DNA of 64,000 nucleotides from positions 2,941,642 through 3,005,641 of the forward strand of contig NZ_CP014844.1 in assembly GCF_001598055.1 (NCBI RefSeq). The letters run 5' to 3'. The notes under the pieces are model-generated. The model saw nothing but the letters and a program-made list of their open reading frames with translations. It was not told the origin of the DNA and did not search any database. Origin of the DNA: Cupriavidus nantongensis. GTDB taxonomy: Bacteria; Pseudomonadota; Gammaproteobacteria; Burkholderiales; Burkholderiaceae. Positions within the stretch are counted from its first letter, which is position 1, and each line of letters starts with the position of its first letter. The translations under genes and the position numbers were made by a program. This document shows positions 8,153 to 17,142 of this stretch, one piece after another.

Positions 8153-8772
8153 GCGATAGCCGTTTCCCAATGACTTCTAACCGCTCCACGGGCCGTCCTC
8201 GTGACGAGACGCTCGATACGGCCATCATGCGCGCGGCGATCGATCTCGTTGACGAACGGGGCTACGCGGCCGTGACGATCGACGCGATCGCCGAACGCGC
8301 CAAAACGAGCAAGACCGCGATCTACCGACGATGGCCCAAGAAGGCCGCCATCGTCATGGAGGCCTTTCTTGTTGCCGCCGAACCGCTCATCACGCCTCCT
8401 GACAACCTTCCGTTTCGCGACACCGTTATCGCTCAGATGACGGCTCTCGCGAAATTCTTCCAGACCACACCCGGCGGCAGGACGATCACCGACCTTATCG
8501 CCGTAGCGAAAACTGATGCAGCGCTTGCCGACGCCATCCGTGAGAATTGGCTCATTCCTCGGCGGACGGTGGCCTGCGCATACTTTCAGGCCGCACAGAA
8601 AGCAGGAGAGCTTCGCGATGGTATCGACACCAGTGCCTTGATCGACGCACTCTACGGCCCGCTCTACTTCCGGCTCCTGCTTGGACACGATGCCATCGAC
8701 AGGTCGTTCATCGAACACATCGTCGATATGGCCATGATGGGCATCGCACCAAACCAAGAAAAATCGTCCTAG
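8149..8772 (+). CDS. TetR/AcrR-family regulator
   Basis: The 207-residue protein has an N-terminal TetR helix-turn-helix (ALDLVDERGY-type helix, then IDAIAERAKTSKTAIYRRW) and a C-terminal ligand-binding domain of the TetR_C_16/AcrR kind with ITDLIAVAKTDAAL and DALYGPLYFRLLLGH. Its start codon overlaps the stop of the aldo/keto reductase gene. A second in-frame ATG (8170) is possible. The 23-base palindrome at 7120-7142 is its likely operator. It probably represses its own operon until an electrophile or aldehyde binds; the ligand is not evident. Confidence 0.85.
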   Translation: MSDSRFPMTSNRSTGRPRDETLDTAIMRAAIDLVDERGYAAVTIDAIAERAKTSKTAIYRRWPKKAAIVMEAFLVAAEPLITPPDNLPFRDTVIAQMTALAKFFQTTPGGRTITDLIAVAKTDAALADAIRENWLIPRRTVACAYFQAAQKAGELRDGIDTSALIDALYGPLYFRLLLGHDAIDRSFIEHIVDMAMMGIAPNQEKSS

Positions 8773-8808
8773 CCGGGGCTTCTTGCCGTCGTAATGGACG
8801 TTGGCAAC

Positions 8809-9570
8809 TCAGATTCGCATTCCGCCGGAAACCTCGATCCTCTGTGCGTTCACCCAGCGATGATCCTCCGACAGCAGCGAGGCAATCATCGGCCCGATGT
8901 CGTCGGGCTGGCCTGGTCGGCCAAGAGCGGTCATTCCGGCAATAGCCTTGGCGACATCAGGATTATCGCGCACGACACCGCCGCTGAAATCGGTTGCAAT
9001 AGCCCCGGGCGCAACGCAGTTCACGGCGATGCGTCGCTCGCCCAGCTCGAACGCCATATATCTGGTCATCGTTTCGACAGCAGCCTTCATCGTGGCGTAG
9101 GCGGCGCGGTTCGCCATGATGATCCGCGTCAGGCCCGATGAGACATTCACGATGCGACCTCCATCCTTGATCAGGGGCGCAAGCTTTTGAGTGAGGAAAA
9201 ACACACCCTTCACATGGATTCTGTAGAGAGCATCGAACTCATCCTCCTGCGCATTCAGGAAGCTCATGCCACTCGAATTTCCGGCATTGTTGACGAGTGC
9301 ATCGATGCCTTCGGCGCCTAGTTTGGCCAACGCCGATTGAAGTGTTTTGATGAAGCTGTCGAACGACGCGCTGTTGCCTGTATCGAGTTGCAGGGCAATG
9401 GCGCGACGACCTGCCGCTTCGATGAGCGAGACGACGCGTTCGGCCTCGTCCTTGTTGCTCCGATAAGTGAGGATAACGTCGAACCCACGCTTGGCTAGGT
9501 TTTCGGCGGTATTGCGGCCAAGGCCACGGCTGCCGCCCGTGACGAGGGCGATTTTGATTAGGTCGGTCAT
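8809..9570 (-). CDS. SDR-family oxidoreductase
   Basis: The 253-residue protein is a classical short-chain dehydrogenase: the nucleotide motif TGGSRGLGR near the N-terminus, NNAGNSS, the active-site region VNVSSG with YATMK (Tyr-X3-Lys), and NCVAPGAIATDF. GGAG lies upstream of the ATG at 9570. It is divergent from an AraC-family gene at 9655, and only 84 bases lie between them, so the AraC protein probably controls it. It converges with the TetR gene that ends at 8772. The substrate cannot be told from sequence; annotation as a 3-oxoacyl-ACP reductase would be over-specific. Confidence 0.85.
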   Translation of the reverse strand: MTDLIKIALVTGGSRGLGRNTAENLAKRGFDVILTYRSNKDEAERVVSLIEAAGRRAIALQLDTGNSASFDSFIKTLQSALAKLGAEGIDALVNNAGNSSGMSFLNAQEDEFDALYRIHVKGVFFLTQKLAPLIKDGGRIVNVSSGLTRIIMANRAAYATMKAAVETMTRYMAFELGERRIAVNCVAPGAIATDFSGGVVRDNPDVAKAIAGMTALGRPGQPDDIGPMIASLLSEDHRWVNAQRIEVSGGMRI

Positions 9571-9654
9571 GTTGGGCTCCTTATGCTCGATTTCGTAGTA
9601 TTTGCACTATGCTGCCTACATGAAGAATATTGAAGGCATAAAAATGCCAAATTC

Positions 9655-10599
9655 ATGCCTATTCCTGCCTCCTGCCCTGAAGCAAAGGATATGAACTTGA
9701 GCGGAAAGATGCGCGATCTAGCCCGGGCCATCGCGGCCTACACCGAAGCTCATCCCGGTAGCCCTTTCTGGGAAACGGCAATAGATGGGCTGTTGCTCTT
9801 GCGCTCGGATCACGAGAAGCCGCCGAACCCCATCATTTCTCGGCCAGCGCTCTGCGTCGTCGCGCAAGGCGCGAAATGGACCAGCTTTGGCGACGAGCGC
9901 CATACCTACCACGCTGGGGAAGCGCTCGTGGTCACCATCGAGATGCCTTCGGTGGGGCGAGTTTTCGACGCCAGCCCGAATGCCCCGTTTCTTGCCGCGG
10001 TCGTCGAGTTTTCTCCTGTGGTGCTCCGTGACGTGCTGAAACAATTGACGTTGCCACCAGCGACAGAGAATGAGCCCGGTCGTGGAGGCGCGGCCGTCAT
10101 CAAGATGGATCCGCCAATAACGGATTGCGTGTTGCGCATGGTGCAGTTGCTCGATCGGCCCGAAGCCATTCCGATTCTCGCCCCACTGCTGATTCGGGAA
10201 CTGAGCTATTGGCTGCTTGTCGGCCCTATGGGAGGCCGGATTGTCGGTATGGCCCTGGGGCACGATCGCTGGGATCAGATCACACGCACGATAGGCCGGC
10301 TGCGCGAGCGATTCACCGAGCCTCTTCGCATCGCCGATCTCGCTGCCGAGGCCGGCCTCAGCCCGTCGGCCTTCCATCGCCAGTTCAAGGCGGTCACATC
10401 AATGACCCCCATCCAATATCAGAAGCAACTTCGCTTGCTGGAAGCGCGGCGCATGATCCTGACGCAGCGAACCAAGGTCGAATCTGCCGCGTATGCAACG
10501 GGCTACGAGAGCCCTTCGCAGTTCAGCCGGGAGTACGCGCGCATGTTTGGACGGTCGCCGAAGCAGGATGCGAATACTGGGGCTGTGGAGTTGGCGTAA
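9655..10599 (+). CDS. AraC-family regulator with AraC_N cupin-like domain
   Basis: The 314-residue protein has the AraC_N domain typical of the group that controls neighbouring SDR or AKR genes (SRPALCVVAQGAKW, YHAGEALVVTIEMP) and a C-terminal pair of helix-turn-helices (RIADLAAEAGLSPSAFHRQFKAVT, then VESAAYATGYESPSQFSREYARMFG). It stands divergent from the SDR gene at 8809-9570. The start may be 9655, or the ATG at 9691 preceded by AAAGGAT; family alignment starts close to residue 20, so both are acceptable. A plausible role is induction of the SDR by a reactive carbonyl. Confidence 0.82.
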   Translation: MPIPASCPEAKDMNLSGKMRDLARAIAAYTEAHPGSPFWETAIDGLLLLRSDHEKPPNPIISRPALCVVAQGAKWTSFGDERHTYHAGEALVVTIEMPSVGRVFDASPNAPFLAAVVEFSPVVLRDVLKQLTLPPATENEPGRGGAAVIKMDPPITDCVLRMVQLLDRPEAIPILAPLLIRELSYWLLVGPMGGRIVGMALGHDRWDQITRTIGRLRERFTEPLRIADLAAEAGLSPSAFHRQFKAVTSMTPIQYQKQLRLLEARRMILTQRTKVESAAYATGYESPSQFSREYARMFGRSPKQDANTGAVELA

Positions 10600-10712
10600 T
10601 GGTGTGGCAAAAGCACGAAGCCAAATAGCTTTCCTACACGTCCGTGGAGAACGAGATTTGCCGCCCTCCTGGGTCGCGAGCGGAAGCGGACTGGCAGCCC
10701 CGGCGTGCCATG

Positions 10713-11435
10713 TCATTTTAGGGAGAGGATCATTCCTGCCGCCCCGGCGACGAGAACCACATCAATGAGAAGCTCGAACGTGTGCATCTGGAGCCGCTGG
10801 ACGAGACGTTTCGCAATCATCGAACCGGCAAGCAATGCGATGCCGATGGCAAGTCCACGTGCGATGACCGACGGTACAAGTACGCCCGACACTCCGAACG
10901 TACCCAGCTTGCCTGCGTAGAGCAGGATAGCGCTTGCCGCCTCCGATCCGAGAAATGCACCACCACTCATTCCGTACCCGGTGAATACCGGCACGCTGAG
11001 CGGCCCGGTGGACAGCACGAATCCTGTCAGGAAGCCGACAATCGCGCCGGCAAGACTCATGTGCCAGAGGTTCAGATGGAGGTTCGATCGCCTGATGAGG
11101 CGGCGCAGCGGGATCATCGCAAGGAAGAAAGCTGCCAGGAACACGTCCACAGTGGCAGGAGAGATCGTCAGCAGCGTGTGCGCCCCGAGCACAGCCGCAG
11201 GAACTCCCGCCAACGAATAGGCAAACACCGGCCGCCAACGGATCTCGTGCCACCAGGCAATCACCCGCCCGATGTTGCCGAACAAGGACGCAATCGCCAT
11301 AACAGGTACAGCGATCCGCGGCCCGTACAGCGTGACGAGGACGGGCAGCATGATGAGCGACGAGCCGGTGCCGACGACGCCGCTGAGCACGCCGGCACCG
11401 AGGGCGAGAAAGAAGAGAAATAACAGCGCGATCAT
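10713..11435 (-). CDS. TSUP (TauE/SafE) family anion permease
   Basis: The 240-residue protein has about seven to eight hydrophobic helices and the duplicated TauE/SafE architecture: GVLSGVVGTGSSLIMLPVL in the first half and GAIVGFLTGFVLSTGPLSVP in the second. Relatives export sulfite, sulfoacetate or other organic anions. The start MIALLFLFF at 11435 leaves 11 bases to the preceding ketopantoate-reductase-like gene, and the two form an operon. The longer frame from 11561 overlaps that gene and has no family support. The substrate is unknown. Confidence 0.8.
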   Translation of the reverse strand: MIALLFLFFLALGAGVLSGVVGTGSSLIMLPVLVTLYGPRIAVPVMAIASLFGNIGRVIAWWHEIRWRPVFAYSLAGVPAAVLGAHTLLTISPATVDVFLAAFFLAMIPLRRLIRRSNLHLNLWHMSLAGAIVGFLTGFVLSTGPLSVPVFTGYGMSGGAFLGSEAASAILLYAGKLGTFGVSGVLVPSVIARGLAIGIALLAGSMIAKRLVQRLQMHTFELLIDVVLVAGAAGMILSLK

Positions 11436-11446
11436 CGGCTCTAGGG

Positions 11447-12343
11447 TCAACCGGGACCATCGCTCGCAGCCGCAAGAAGCGGCACCAGGATGTCGCTGAT
11501 CGGGGTCGGAATGCCGTGAAGCTGGCCGCGACGCGCAATGACGCCGTTGCGGATATCCCATTCGAGCGGTCGGCCAGCTTCTCGATCCGTGAGGATGGAG
11601 GTGCTCATGTCTGTTGGCGACGCCCGGAACTTGTCGAGGATCTCTTGCGGCACTTCGTCGCCGAGTTCAGCGCCCTCGGCACGTGCCACGGCCAGGCATT
11701 CCTGCAGATAAGCCAGCGCAAGTCTGGCGATATCGGCGCGACCGAACATGCCTGAGCGGCGGTGCGTGAGTGCCATGAGGCCAGCCACCGCGTTCTGCAT
11801 CAGCTTGCGCCAAGCCAGCGAGCTGAAGTTCGCGGCCAAATCTACGGCGCACCGTGTGCCTTGCAGCGCTGCGGCCACTACGCGGGAAGCTGACGTGTCC
11901 GGCAGACTGAGGCGCGCTTCGCCACGCAAGCGTACCGAGCCGTCGGATTGCGCCTGCGCAGGGAACCACACGACGGCAGGAACGATTTGCCCATGTGGCG
12001 AGTACGGGCGAACCCCGTCCAACTGTTCGATTCCGTTCTGCAAAACGCACACCACTGTTTGCGGCCCGGCCAACACCGCGAGCCATTCTGCTGCCGCCTC
12101 GATTTGTGTTGCCTTGACTGCCAAAAAGACAAGATCAGCCGTGCGAGCGATTTGTGTCGGATTCGTCCGAACCGGACCCGGTACGGTGATAACGCGGTCG
12201 CCATCTTGCAGGGTCAGGTGATCGCGGGGGCGACGTCCACACAGCAACGGCGTGCGGCCGACCTCGTGTAGCGCCGCCGCGATCGTGGTGCCAATGGCAC
12301 CGGGACCGACGACAGCGACGCCAGTGTTGATTTCAGGATTCAT
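11447..12343 (-). CDS. 2-dehydropantoate 2-reductase-like oxidoreductase (PanE/ApbA family)
   Basis: The 298-residue protein has the Rossmann fingerprint VVGPGAIGTTIAAAL at its N-terminus, the segment VFLAVKATQ, the LQNGIEQ motif, and the conserved lysine of the family in LAWRKLMQNAV. The start at 12343 is fixed by AGGAGG nine bases upstream. The context (anion permease downstream, RpiR regulator and DMT transporter divergent) suggests degradation of a 2-oxo or 2-hydroxy acid rather than pantothenate synthesis. A second PanE-family gene occurs in the same island at 17176. Confidence 0.8.
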   Translation of the reverse strand: MNPEINTGVAVVGPGAIGTTIAAALHEVGRTPLLCGRRPRDHLTLQDGDRVITVPGPVRTNPTQIARTADLVFLAVKATQIEAAAEWLAVLAGPQTVVCVLQNGIEQLDGVRPYSPHGQIVPAVVWFPAQAQSDGSVRLRGEARLSLPDTSASRVVAAALQGTRCAVDLAANFSSLAWRKLMQNAVAGLMALTHRRSGMFGRADIARLALAYLQECLAVARAEGAELGDEVPQEILDKFRASPTDMSTSILTDREAGRPLEWDIRNGVIARRGQLHGIPTPISDILVPLLAAASDGPG

Positions 12344-12404
12344 GAAAGCGGCCTCCTTTAGCGGCATCTGTCCGCGTGATGGTTGTGCCCTTCACGCGGT
12401 GCAG

Positions 12405-12416
12405 GTAATATATTAC
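12405..12416. promoter_or_regulatory. Palindrome GTAATATATTAC, candidate RpiR operator
   Basis: A perfect 12-base inverted repeat ends two bases before the start codon of the RpiR-family gene and lies in the divergent region shared with the PanE-like operon. Its position over the ribosome binding area suggests direct autoregulation. RpiR-type proteins bind such AT-rich dyads. Confidence 0.45.
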
Positions 12417-12418
12417 AC

Positions 12419-13303
12419 ATGAAAAAAGAAATTGGTAATAGCATTTCAGAGGGCGAGCAACGGTTGCAGCAATGGATCGGCAGCATTCAAGCCCGAAGCG
12501 GCGACCTCGCCGCAAGCGAGGCCAAAGTTGTCGATCTCCTGCTCACCGACCCTTTGTTTGTCGGAGCAAGCACGACCGCCCAGGTTGCCGCCCGTGCCGG
12601 CGTTTCTCCGCCGACGGTGGTCCGCGCCGCGCGTGCGCTCGGGTTCACCGGATTCACCGAACTCAAGATCGAGATTGCGCGTGCTCGCGGCACAGCCCGG
12701 TTCTTCGCGCCTCCTGAAGCACTCGCCGCGGATGCGACGTCAGCCTCAGTGCTCGAAACATCCATTCGTGCGGGTACCGATGCACTGACCGCGCTCGGTG
12801 GGGCTATCAAACTCTCTGCGCTGGATAAGGCCGTCGGCTTGATCCAGCGCGCGCGCCAAGTGTTTGCGTTCGGTGCTGGACCTTCCTCGACGGTTGCCGC
12901 CGATGCAGTCTTCCGTCTGCGTACGATCGGCGTGATGACCGTGGGCATCACGGATCATTTGTCGGCCATGATCGCGGCACGGCTCCTGGGCGCAGAAGAC
13001 GTCGTCATCGCGGTCAGCTCGACCGGCCGCACGTCTTCAACGCTAGCCGTCGCGGATGCGGCCTCCTCGGCTGGCGCCTCGCTGATCGCAGTCACCAATC
13101 AGTACGACACACCCCTGGCGACCCTCGCCGACGTCGCGCTTGTTGTCGGCGGCGCACCGCTACCGGCACAGATGGCCGCTGCGGGAAGTCGATTGGCTCA
13201 GCTTGTCGTTATCGATGCGTTGGTCGCATCCCTGGCGCTGCGCGATCAAGAGCGGACCCGCTTGGCGGAGCGGGCGGGCATCGATCTGCCCGACATTTCC
13301 TGA
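12419..13303 (+). CDS. RpiR-family (MurR/RpiR) regulator with SIS domain
   Basis: The 294-residue protein has an N-terminal RpiR helix-turn-helix (ASTTAQVAARAGVSPPTVVRAARALGF) and a C-terminal SIS sugar-phosphate-type domain (FAFGAGPSSTVAADAVFRL, VIAVSSTGRT). The ATG at 12419 is used; it has no clear Shine-Dalgarno sequence because the palindrome occupies that place. A TTG at 12383 is the alternative. The stop overlaps the ATG of the next transporter gene by one base (TGATG), so they are co-translated. It most likely regulates both its own operon and the divergent PanE-TSUP genes. Confidence 0.82.
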   Translation: MKKEIGNSISEGEQRLQQWIGSIQARSGDLAASEAKVVDLLLTDPLFVGASTTAQVAARAGVSPPTVVRAARALGFTGFTELKIEIARARGTARFFAPPEALAADATSASVLETSIRAGTDALTALGGAIKLSALDKAVGLIQRARQVFAFGAGPSSTVAADAVFRLRTIGVMTVGITDHLSAMIAARLLGAEDVVIAVSSTGRTSSTLAVADAASSAGASLIAVTNQYDTPLATLADVALVVGGAPLPAQMAAAGSRLAQLVVIDALVASLALRDQERTRLAERAGIDLPDIS

Positions 13304-14163
13304 TGCAGCCCGGCACCATCGCAATGGTTCTCGCCGCAGCGGTAGCCCATGCGGTGTGGAACCTGGCCTCGAAGTACAAGCGGGGAGACACTTTACTGTT
13401 CGTCTGGGCTTATAGCTGTGCTTCGACACTGCTGTGGGTCCCGATCGGCCTCGTTCTTATGGTTCAGGATCAAGGGGCGATCGATTGGCGGCTCGGGGCG
13501 GGAGTGGCCGTTTCGGCGGCATTGCACATTGCCTATTCCCTGACCTTGCAGGCTGGCTACGATCGTGCCGAACTCGGGGTGGTTTACCCGGTCGCCCGCG
13601 GCACAGGGCCGGTGCTGACGATGCTGTTTGCGATTTTTCTTCTGGGGGAGCGGCTCTCCGTCGTCGCGCTTTTCGGCGCGCTCCTCGTCGTCTCAGGCAT
13701 CCTCGTCGTTACCGGCAACCCGTTTGGAAGCGGAAGCCGCCGCCCGCTCCAGGGGATGTTTTGGGGAGGTGCTACGGGGGCCACCATCGCAAGCTATACC
13801 GTCTGGGACAGCTACGCGGTCACGTCGCTGCATTTGGCGCCTGTGAGCTACTACGCTGGCACACTGTTTCTGCAAACCCTGATCCTGACTCCAAGCGCAC
13901 TGCGACGATGGCATCACATTCACGCCGTTATCCGTGCGGATGCGATGCCAATACTCATCGTGGCTGTATTCTCTCCACTGGCCTACATCCTTGTGCTCAC
14001 CGCCATGCTGACGGCACCGCTCGCGCTCGTCGCCCCTCTGCGTGAGTCGTCCATCATCATCGGCTCTCTTTTCGCGTACAGGCTCTTCCGTGAGGGTCAT
14101 CTCGCGCGCCGCATAGTTGGAGCGGTGATCGTATTAACAGGGATCGCGGCGATTAGTTCTTGA
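13303..14163 (+). CDS. EamA/DMT-family transporter
   Basis: The 286-residue membrane protein has ten predicted hydrophobic helices in two EamA repeats. The first repeat ends GVVYPVARGTGPVLTMLFAIFLLGERLS and the second ends LAPLRESSIIIGSLFAYRLFREG, the usual conserved ends of drug/metabolite transporters. It is translationally coupled to the RpiR gene. Together with the divergent TSUP and PanE genes it suggests movement of a small organic acid or amino acid derivative; direction and substrate are unknown. Confidence 0.82.
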   Translation: MQPGTIAMVLAAAVAHAVWNLASKYKRGDTLLFVWAYSCASTLLWVPIGLVLMVQDQGAIDWRLGAGVAVSAALHIAYSLTLQAGYDRAELGVVYPVARGTGPVLTMLFAIFLLGERLSVVALFGALLVVSGILVVTGNPFGSGSRRPLQGMFWGGATGATIASYTVWDSYAVTSLHLAPVSYYAGTLFLQTLILTPSALRRWHHIHAVIRADAMPILIVAVFSPLAYILVLTAMLTAPLALVAPLRESSIIIGSLFAYRLFREGHLARRIVGAVIVLTGIAAISS

Positions 14164-14280
14164 TTTTATCGACAGACCCCATTTTGTTCTCTGGATTAGT
14201 TCACTGATGGGTCGACAAAGTCCTACGGACAACTACATTGTCCTCTGCGGAAAGCCGGATATTCCCTCAAGAAATAAGCG

Positions 14281-14952
14281 TTACTGTTCCTCGGCTACCG
14301 CCGTCACAGCGTCAAGAGGAACGAGCACCCAAGGCAGCAATGCTTGCGTGAGTGGGCCGATACATAGAGCGAACAGAACGGTACCGACACCGAAAAGTCC
14401 AAATCCGCCTAGCGTGAGGCCGATGGTCAGCACCGCGATTTCCAAGCCAGTGCGCACCAATCTCAGCGATAGGCCAGTCACCCGCTGAAGGCCCGTCATC
14501 AAGCCATCGCGAGGACCTCGCCCCAACTGCGCACCGATATAGAGTGCGGAACCTAGGCCGCACAAGAGGACTCCGCCCACAGTGAGTGCAGCACGCCCCC
14601 AGAGTAGTTCGGGCGTTTTCAGCACCTGCAATGCAAGGCCCGCGACCACACCGATGGTGATGGCATTGGCGAGGGTGCCAAGCCCCGGCATTTCGCGCAA
14701 AGGGACCCACAGCAACAGCACGACGAAGGAAAGGCCGACGACAACCCAGCCGAAGCTCACAGGGAGATGCGCCGTTATTCCAAGATGGAGCGCGTCCCAC
14801 GGCGCTTGTCCAAGATTGCCCCGTACCATCATTGCCATCGAAATGCCGTAAAAGGTCAGCCCGAGCATCAGTTGCGCCAGCCGTCGAATTAGCTTGCCGG
14901 CGCGTAATTGTTCAATAGGCCCGAGTTGGACGAGATGGACTGTTTTTTTCAT
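14281..14952 (-). CDS. YczE/YyaS/YitT-type integral membrane protein
   Basis: The 223-residue protein has about five hydrophobic helices and the family's conserved segments: LTFYGISMAMMVRGNLGQAPWDALH near the N-terminus and LGRGPRDGLMTGLQRVTG in the second half. Such proteins (Bacillus YczE and relatives) are typically encoded divergently from a MocR-type regulator, which is exactly the case here (15014). The start at 14952 (MKKTVHLVQ) is preferred over 14994 because the shared operator lies between. Function of the family is not established; it may transport a vitamin B6- or amino-acid-related compound. Confidence 0.78.
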   Translation of the reverse strand: MKKTVHLVQLGPIEQLRAGKLIRRLAQLMLGLTFYGISMAMMVRGNLGQAPWDALHLGITAHLPVSFGWVVVGLSFVVLLLWVPLREMPGLGTLANAITIGVVAGLALQVLKTPELLWGRAALTVGGVLLCGLGSALYIGAQLGRGPRDGLMTGLQRVTGLSLRLVRTGLEIAVLTIGLTLGGFGLFGVGTVLFALCIGPLTQALLPWVLVPLDAVTAVAEEQ

Positions 14953-14970
14953 GTAGCCATATTGCCGAAA

Positions 14971-14995
14971 ATTGGCATTGTGAAAAATAGCCAAT
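14971..14995. promoter_or_regulatory. Inverted repeat ATTGGC-N13-GCCAAT in the YczE/MocR divergent region
   Basis: Two six-base arms separated by 13 bases lie between the divergent starts at 14952 and 15014. An additional half-site-like TTGCC precedes them. A dimeric MocR regulator is the obvious candidate to bind here and control both genes. Confidence 0.4.
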
Positions 14996-15013
14996 CATGG
15001 AAAAGTGGACACC

Positions 15014-16453
15014 ATGAAAGAGACCATATCAGCGCGCCGTGTTCGAGAACTCATGGGCGACCTTGCTCCAGGCCCAGCTTGGGCCAATCTGGCCGATGCG
15101 CTTACGCTGCTCATTGGGGACGGCCGCATTCCTCTTGGCGTTCGCCTGCCCAGCGAGCGTGAGCTAACAGCGGCTATCGGCCTGTCGCGCACCACCGTGT
15201 CGCGTGCATATGCCGCGCTGCGAGACAGCGGCTACGCTCACGCGACACAAGGTGCAGGAACCTTCACCGCCGTCCCCGGCGGGCGCGAACGAGCCCATGA
15301 CCGTGTGCTTGCTCCGAAAGGTGTCGGCGAGGACTGGATCGACCTGAACTGCACTGCGGACTCGGCGCCCGCCGACGTAATGAGCGCCTACACAGCCGCG
15401 CTTTCGCAACTCCCCGCCTACTTGGGCGGTCACGGATATTTTCCGGGAGGCTTGCCGGTGTTGCAGGAAGCCGTTGCTGCGGCCTACGCGATGCGCGGAC
15501 TGCCAACCACTCCTGACCAGATCGTGGTCACACCGGGTTCGCTGGCTGCCGCCAGCGTCGTGGCCCGCGCACTTGCTTCGCGTCGCACGCGCGCACTGGT
15601 CGAGTCCCCCACGTACCCCAATGCGGCCGAAGCACTGAGGGCATCCGGCGCGCGATTGCACGAAGCGCCATTGGATGCCCACGGATGGGACATCGCCGGC
15701 ATCATGGAAACCGTGAAGCAAGTGAAGCCGGACTTCGTGTATCTCGTTCCCGATTTTCAGAACCCCACGGGTGCCGTCATGACCGCAGACCACCGCAAGC
15801 GATTGGGGAAGCATCTTCTTGCACACGCCGCGCTGCCCATCGTGGACGAAACGAACTACGCGCTGGCGTTGGATGGTCAGCAGATGCCGCCTCCGTTTGC
15901 GGCCTTCCATCCTGATGCGATCACGCTCGGCAGCATGAGCAAGGCGTTCTGGGGAGGATTGCGCGTGGGCTGGATTCGAGCCCCTCGTCACCTCGTCGAG
16001 CGCCTGACCAGGGCACGCCTATCTCTCGATCTTGGCGTGCCCGTTCTGGAGCAACTCGCGGCGACGCACCTGCTGCGAAGTGGACCGGCCGCTACCGGAC
16101 ATCTTCATCGTTTGCGACTACAGCGTGATGCACTGATCCACGCAGTAGAATCACATTTACCGGGCTGGCGCTTCGTCCCACCTGCTGGCGGGATGGCGCT
16201 GTGGTGCGAGCTTCCACGCCGAGGCGCAACCGCATTGGCCTCCATGGTGGCCGCCAACAATGTCATCATTTCGCCCGGCCCGGTGTTTTCCCTGGGGGGC
16301 GGGCTGGATAAATTCGTTCGCCTGCCTTGGACTCGGCCGGCAAACGAGTTGCAGGATGCCGTCGAGCGTATCGCCATCGCATGGCATCGCATTGAGCAAC
16401 ATGGCCACCACGGACATCCAACCCCCACACACGGGCGGTTCATCGTCGTCTAA
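15014..16453 (+). CDS. MocR-family (GntR/aminotransferase) transcriptional regulator
   Basis: This 479-residue protein joins an N-terminal GntR winged helix (GVRLPSERELTAAIGLSRTTVSRAYAAL) to a large fold-type I aminotransferase domain. The PLP-binding lysine is in TLGSMSKAFWGGLRVGW, and the Asp/Tyr cofactor contacts lie in PDFQNPTG and VDETNYAL. The ATG at 15014 has GGAAAAG at a good distance; a GTG at 15005 is the alternative. It is divergent from the YczE-like membrane gene, a pairing known from Bacillus (YczR/YczE) and from Proteobacteria. It probably senses a PLP-linked amino compound and controls the membrane protein. Confidence 0.85.
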   Translation: MKETISARRVRELMGDLAPGPAWANLADALTLLIGDGRIPLGVRLPSERELTAAIGLSRTTVSRAYAALRDSGYAHATQGAGTFTAVPGGRERAHDRVLAPKGVGEDWIDLNCTADSAPADVMSAYTAALSQLPAYLGGHGYFPGGLPVLQEAVAAAYAMRGLPTTPDQIVVTPGSLAAASVVARALASRRTRALVESPTYPNAAEALRASGARLHEAPLDAHGWDIAGIMETVKQVKPDFVYLVPDFQNPTGAVMTADHRKRLGKHLLAHAALPIVDETNYALALDGQQMPPPFAAFHPDAITLGSMSKAFWGGLRVGWIRAPRHLVERLTRARLSLDLGVPVLEQLAATHLLRSGPAATGHLHRLRLQRDALIHAVESHLPGWRFVPPAGGMALWCELPRRGATALASMVAANNVIISPGPVFSLGGGLDKFVRLPWTRPANELQDAVERIAIAWHRIEQHGHHGHPTPTHGRFIVV

Positions 16454-16471
16454 GCGATGACCTCGGCTGAT

Positions 16472-17062
16472 TCAGGCCTCGAATCCCAACGCCGTGAACG
16501 CATGCCGCGTGATCGCCTCCAGTGTGCGCCGGCTGGGCCGGGTCTTGGCCAGGACATTGAGTCCTTGCGTCGTGCATACGAGAAATACGGCCGCTTCGGC
16601 CGCATCGACGTCCCGCGATAGTTCTCCCGCTTGCTTTGCCCGCTCGATCGCGCCAGATAGGGCCGTTTCCAGCCTGGCCAGGTGGAGTTGGAAGGCTTCG
16701 CTGATCTGCGGATCATTCATGGCGAACTCAACGATCGAGTTCGTCACAAGGCATCCCCAGCGCCGTTTGCCGTCCAGCATCGCTTCGATGAGCGCCGCGT
16801 AGTAGTCGGCAATCCCGGCCCGACCGGACGGATTGCTGTTCAGGCGCGCGATCGTCTCTCGCGACATGGACGCCATGTAGCTCTTCAAAGCCTCGATGAA
16901 GAGGCCGTGCTTGTCACCGAAGGCGGCGTAGACGCTGCCCGGGTTGAGCCCGGTGACCCGGCAGATCTCCTGCATGCCAGCCCCGTCATAGCCCCGCTCC
17001 CAGAAGACGTCCACCGCGCTTTCAAGCACCGCATCGCGGTCAAAGTTTCGTACTCGGCCCAT
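16472..17062 (-). CDS. TetR/AcrR-family regulator
   Basis: The 196-residue protein begins with a TetR helix-turn-helix (DVFWERGYDGAGMQEICRVTGLNPGSVYAAFGDKHGLF). Its C-terminal domain is of the TetR_C_16/YezE-like kind (RWGCLVTNSIVEFAMNDPQI, AAVFLVCTTQGLNVLAKTRPSR). It stands divergent from the PanE-hydrolase-EamA operon that begins at 17176, and a perfect dyad with TTCTTGAAT arms lies between. It is the likely repressor of that operon. It converges with the MocR gene ending at 16453. Confidence 0.85.
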   Translation of the reverse strand: MGRVRNFDRDAVLESAVDVFWERGYDGAGMQEICRVTGLNPGSVYAAFGDKHGLFIEALKSYMASMSRETIARLNSNPSGRAGIADYYAALIEAMLDGKRRWGCLVTNSIVEFAMNDPQISEAFQLHLARLETALSGAIERAKQAGELSRDVDAAEAAVFLVCTTQGLNVLAKTRPSRRTLEAITRHAFTALGFEA

Positions 17063-17142
17063 GGCTTTTGATGATTAATCAATCAAGAATTTTCACATGA
17101 CTCAAGCATACATTGCCATGAAGACTTGTTGAAGCTAGAATT

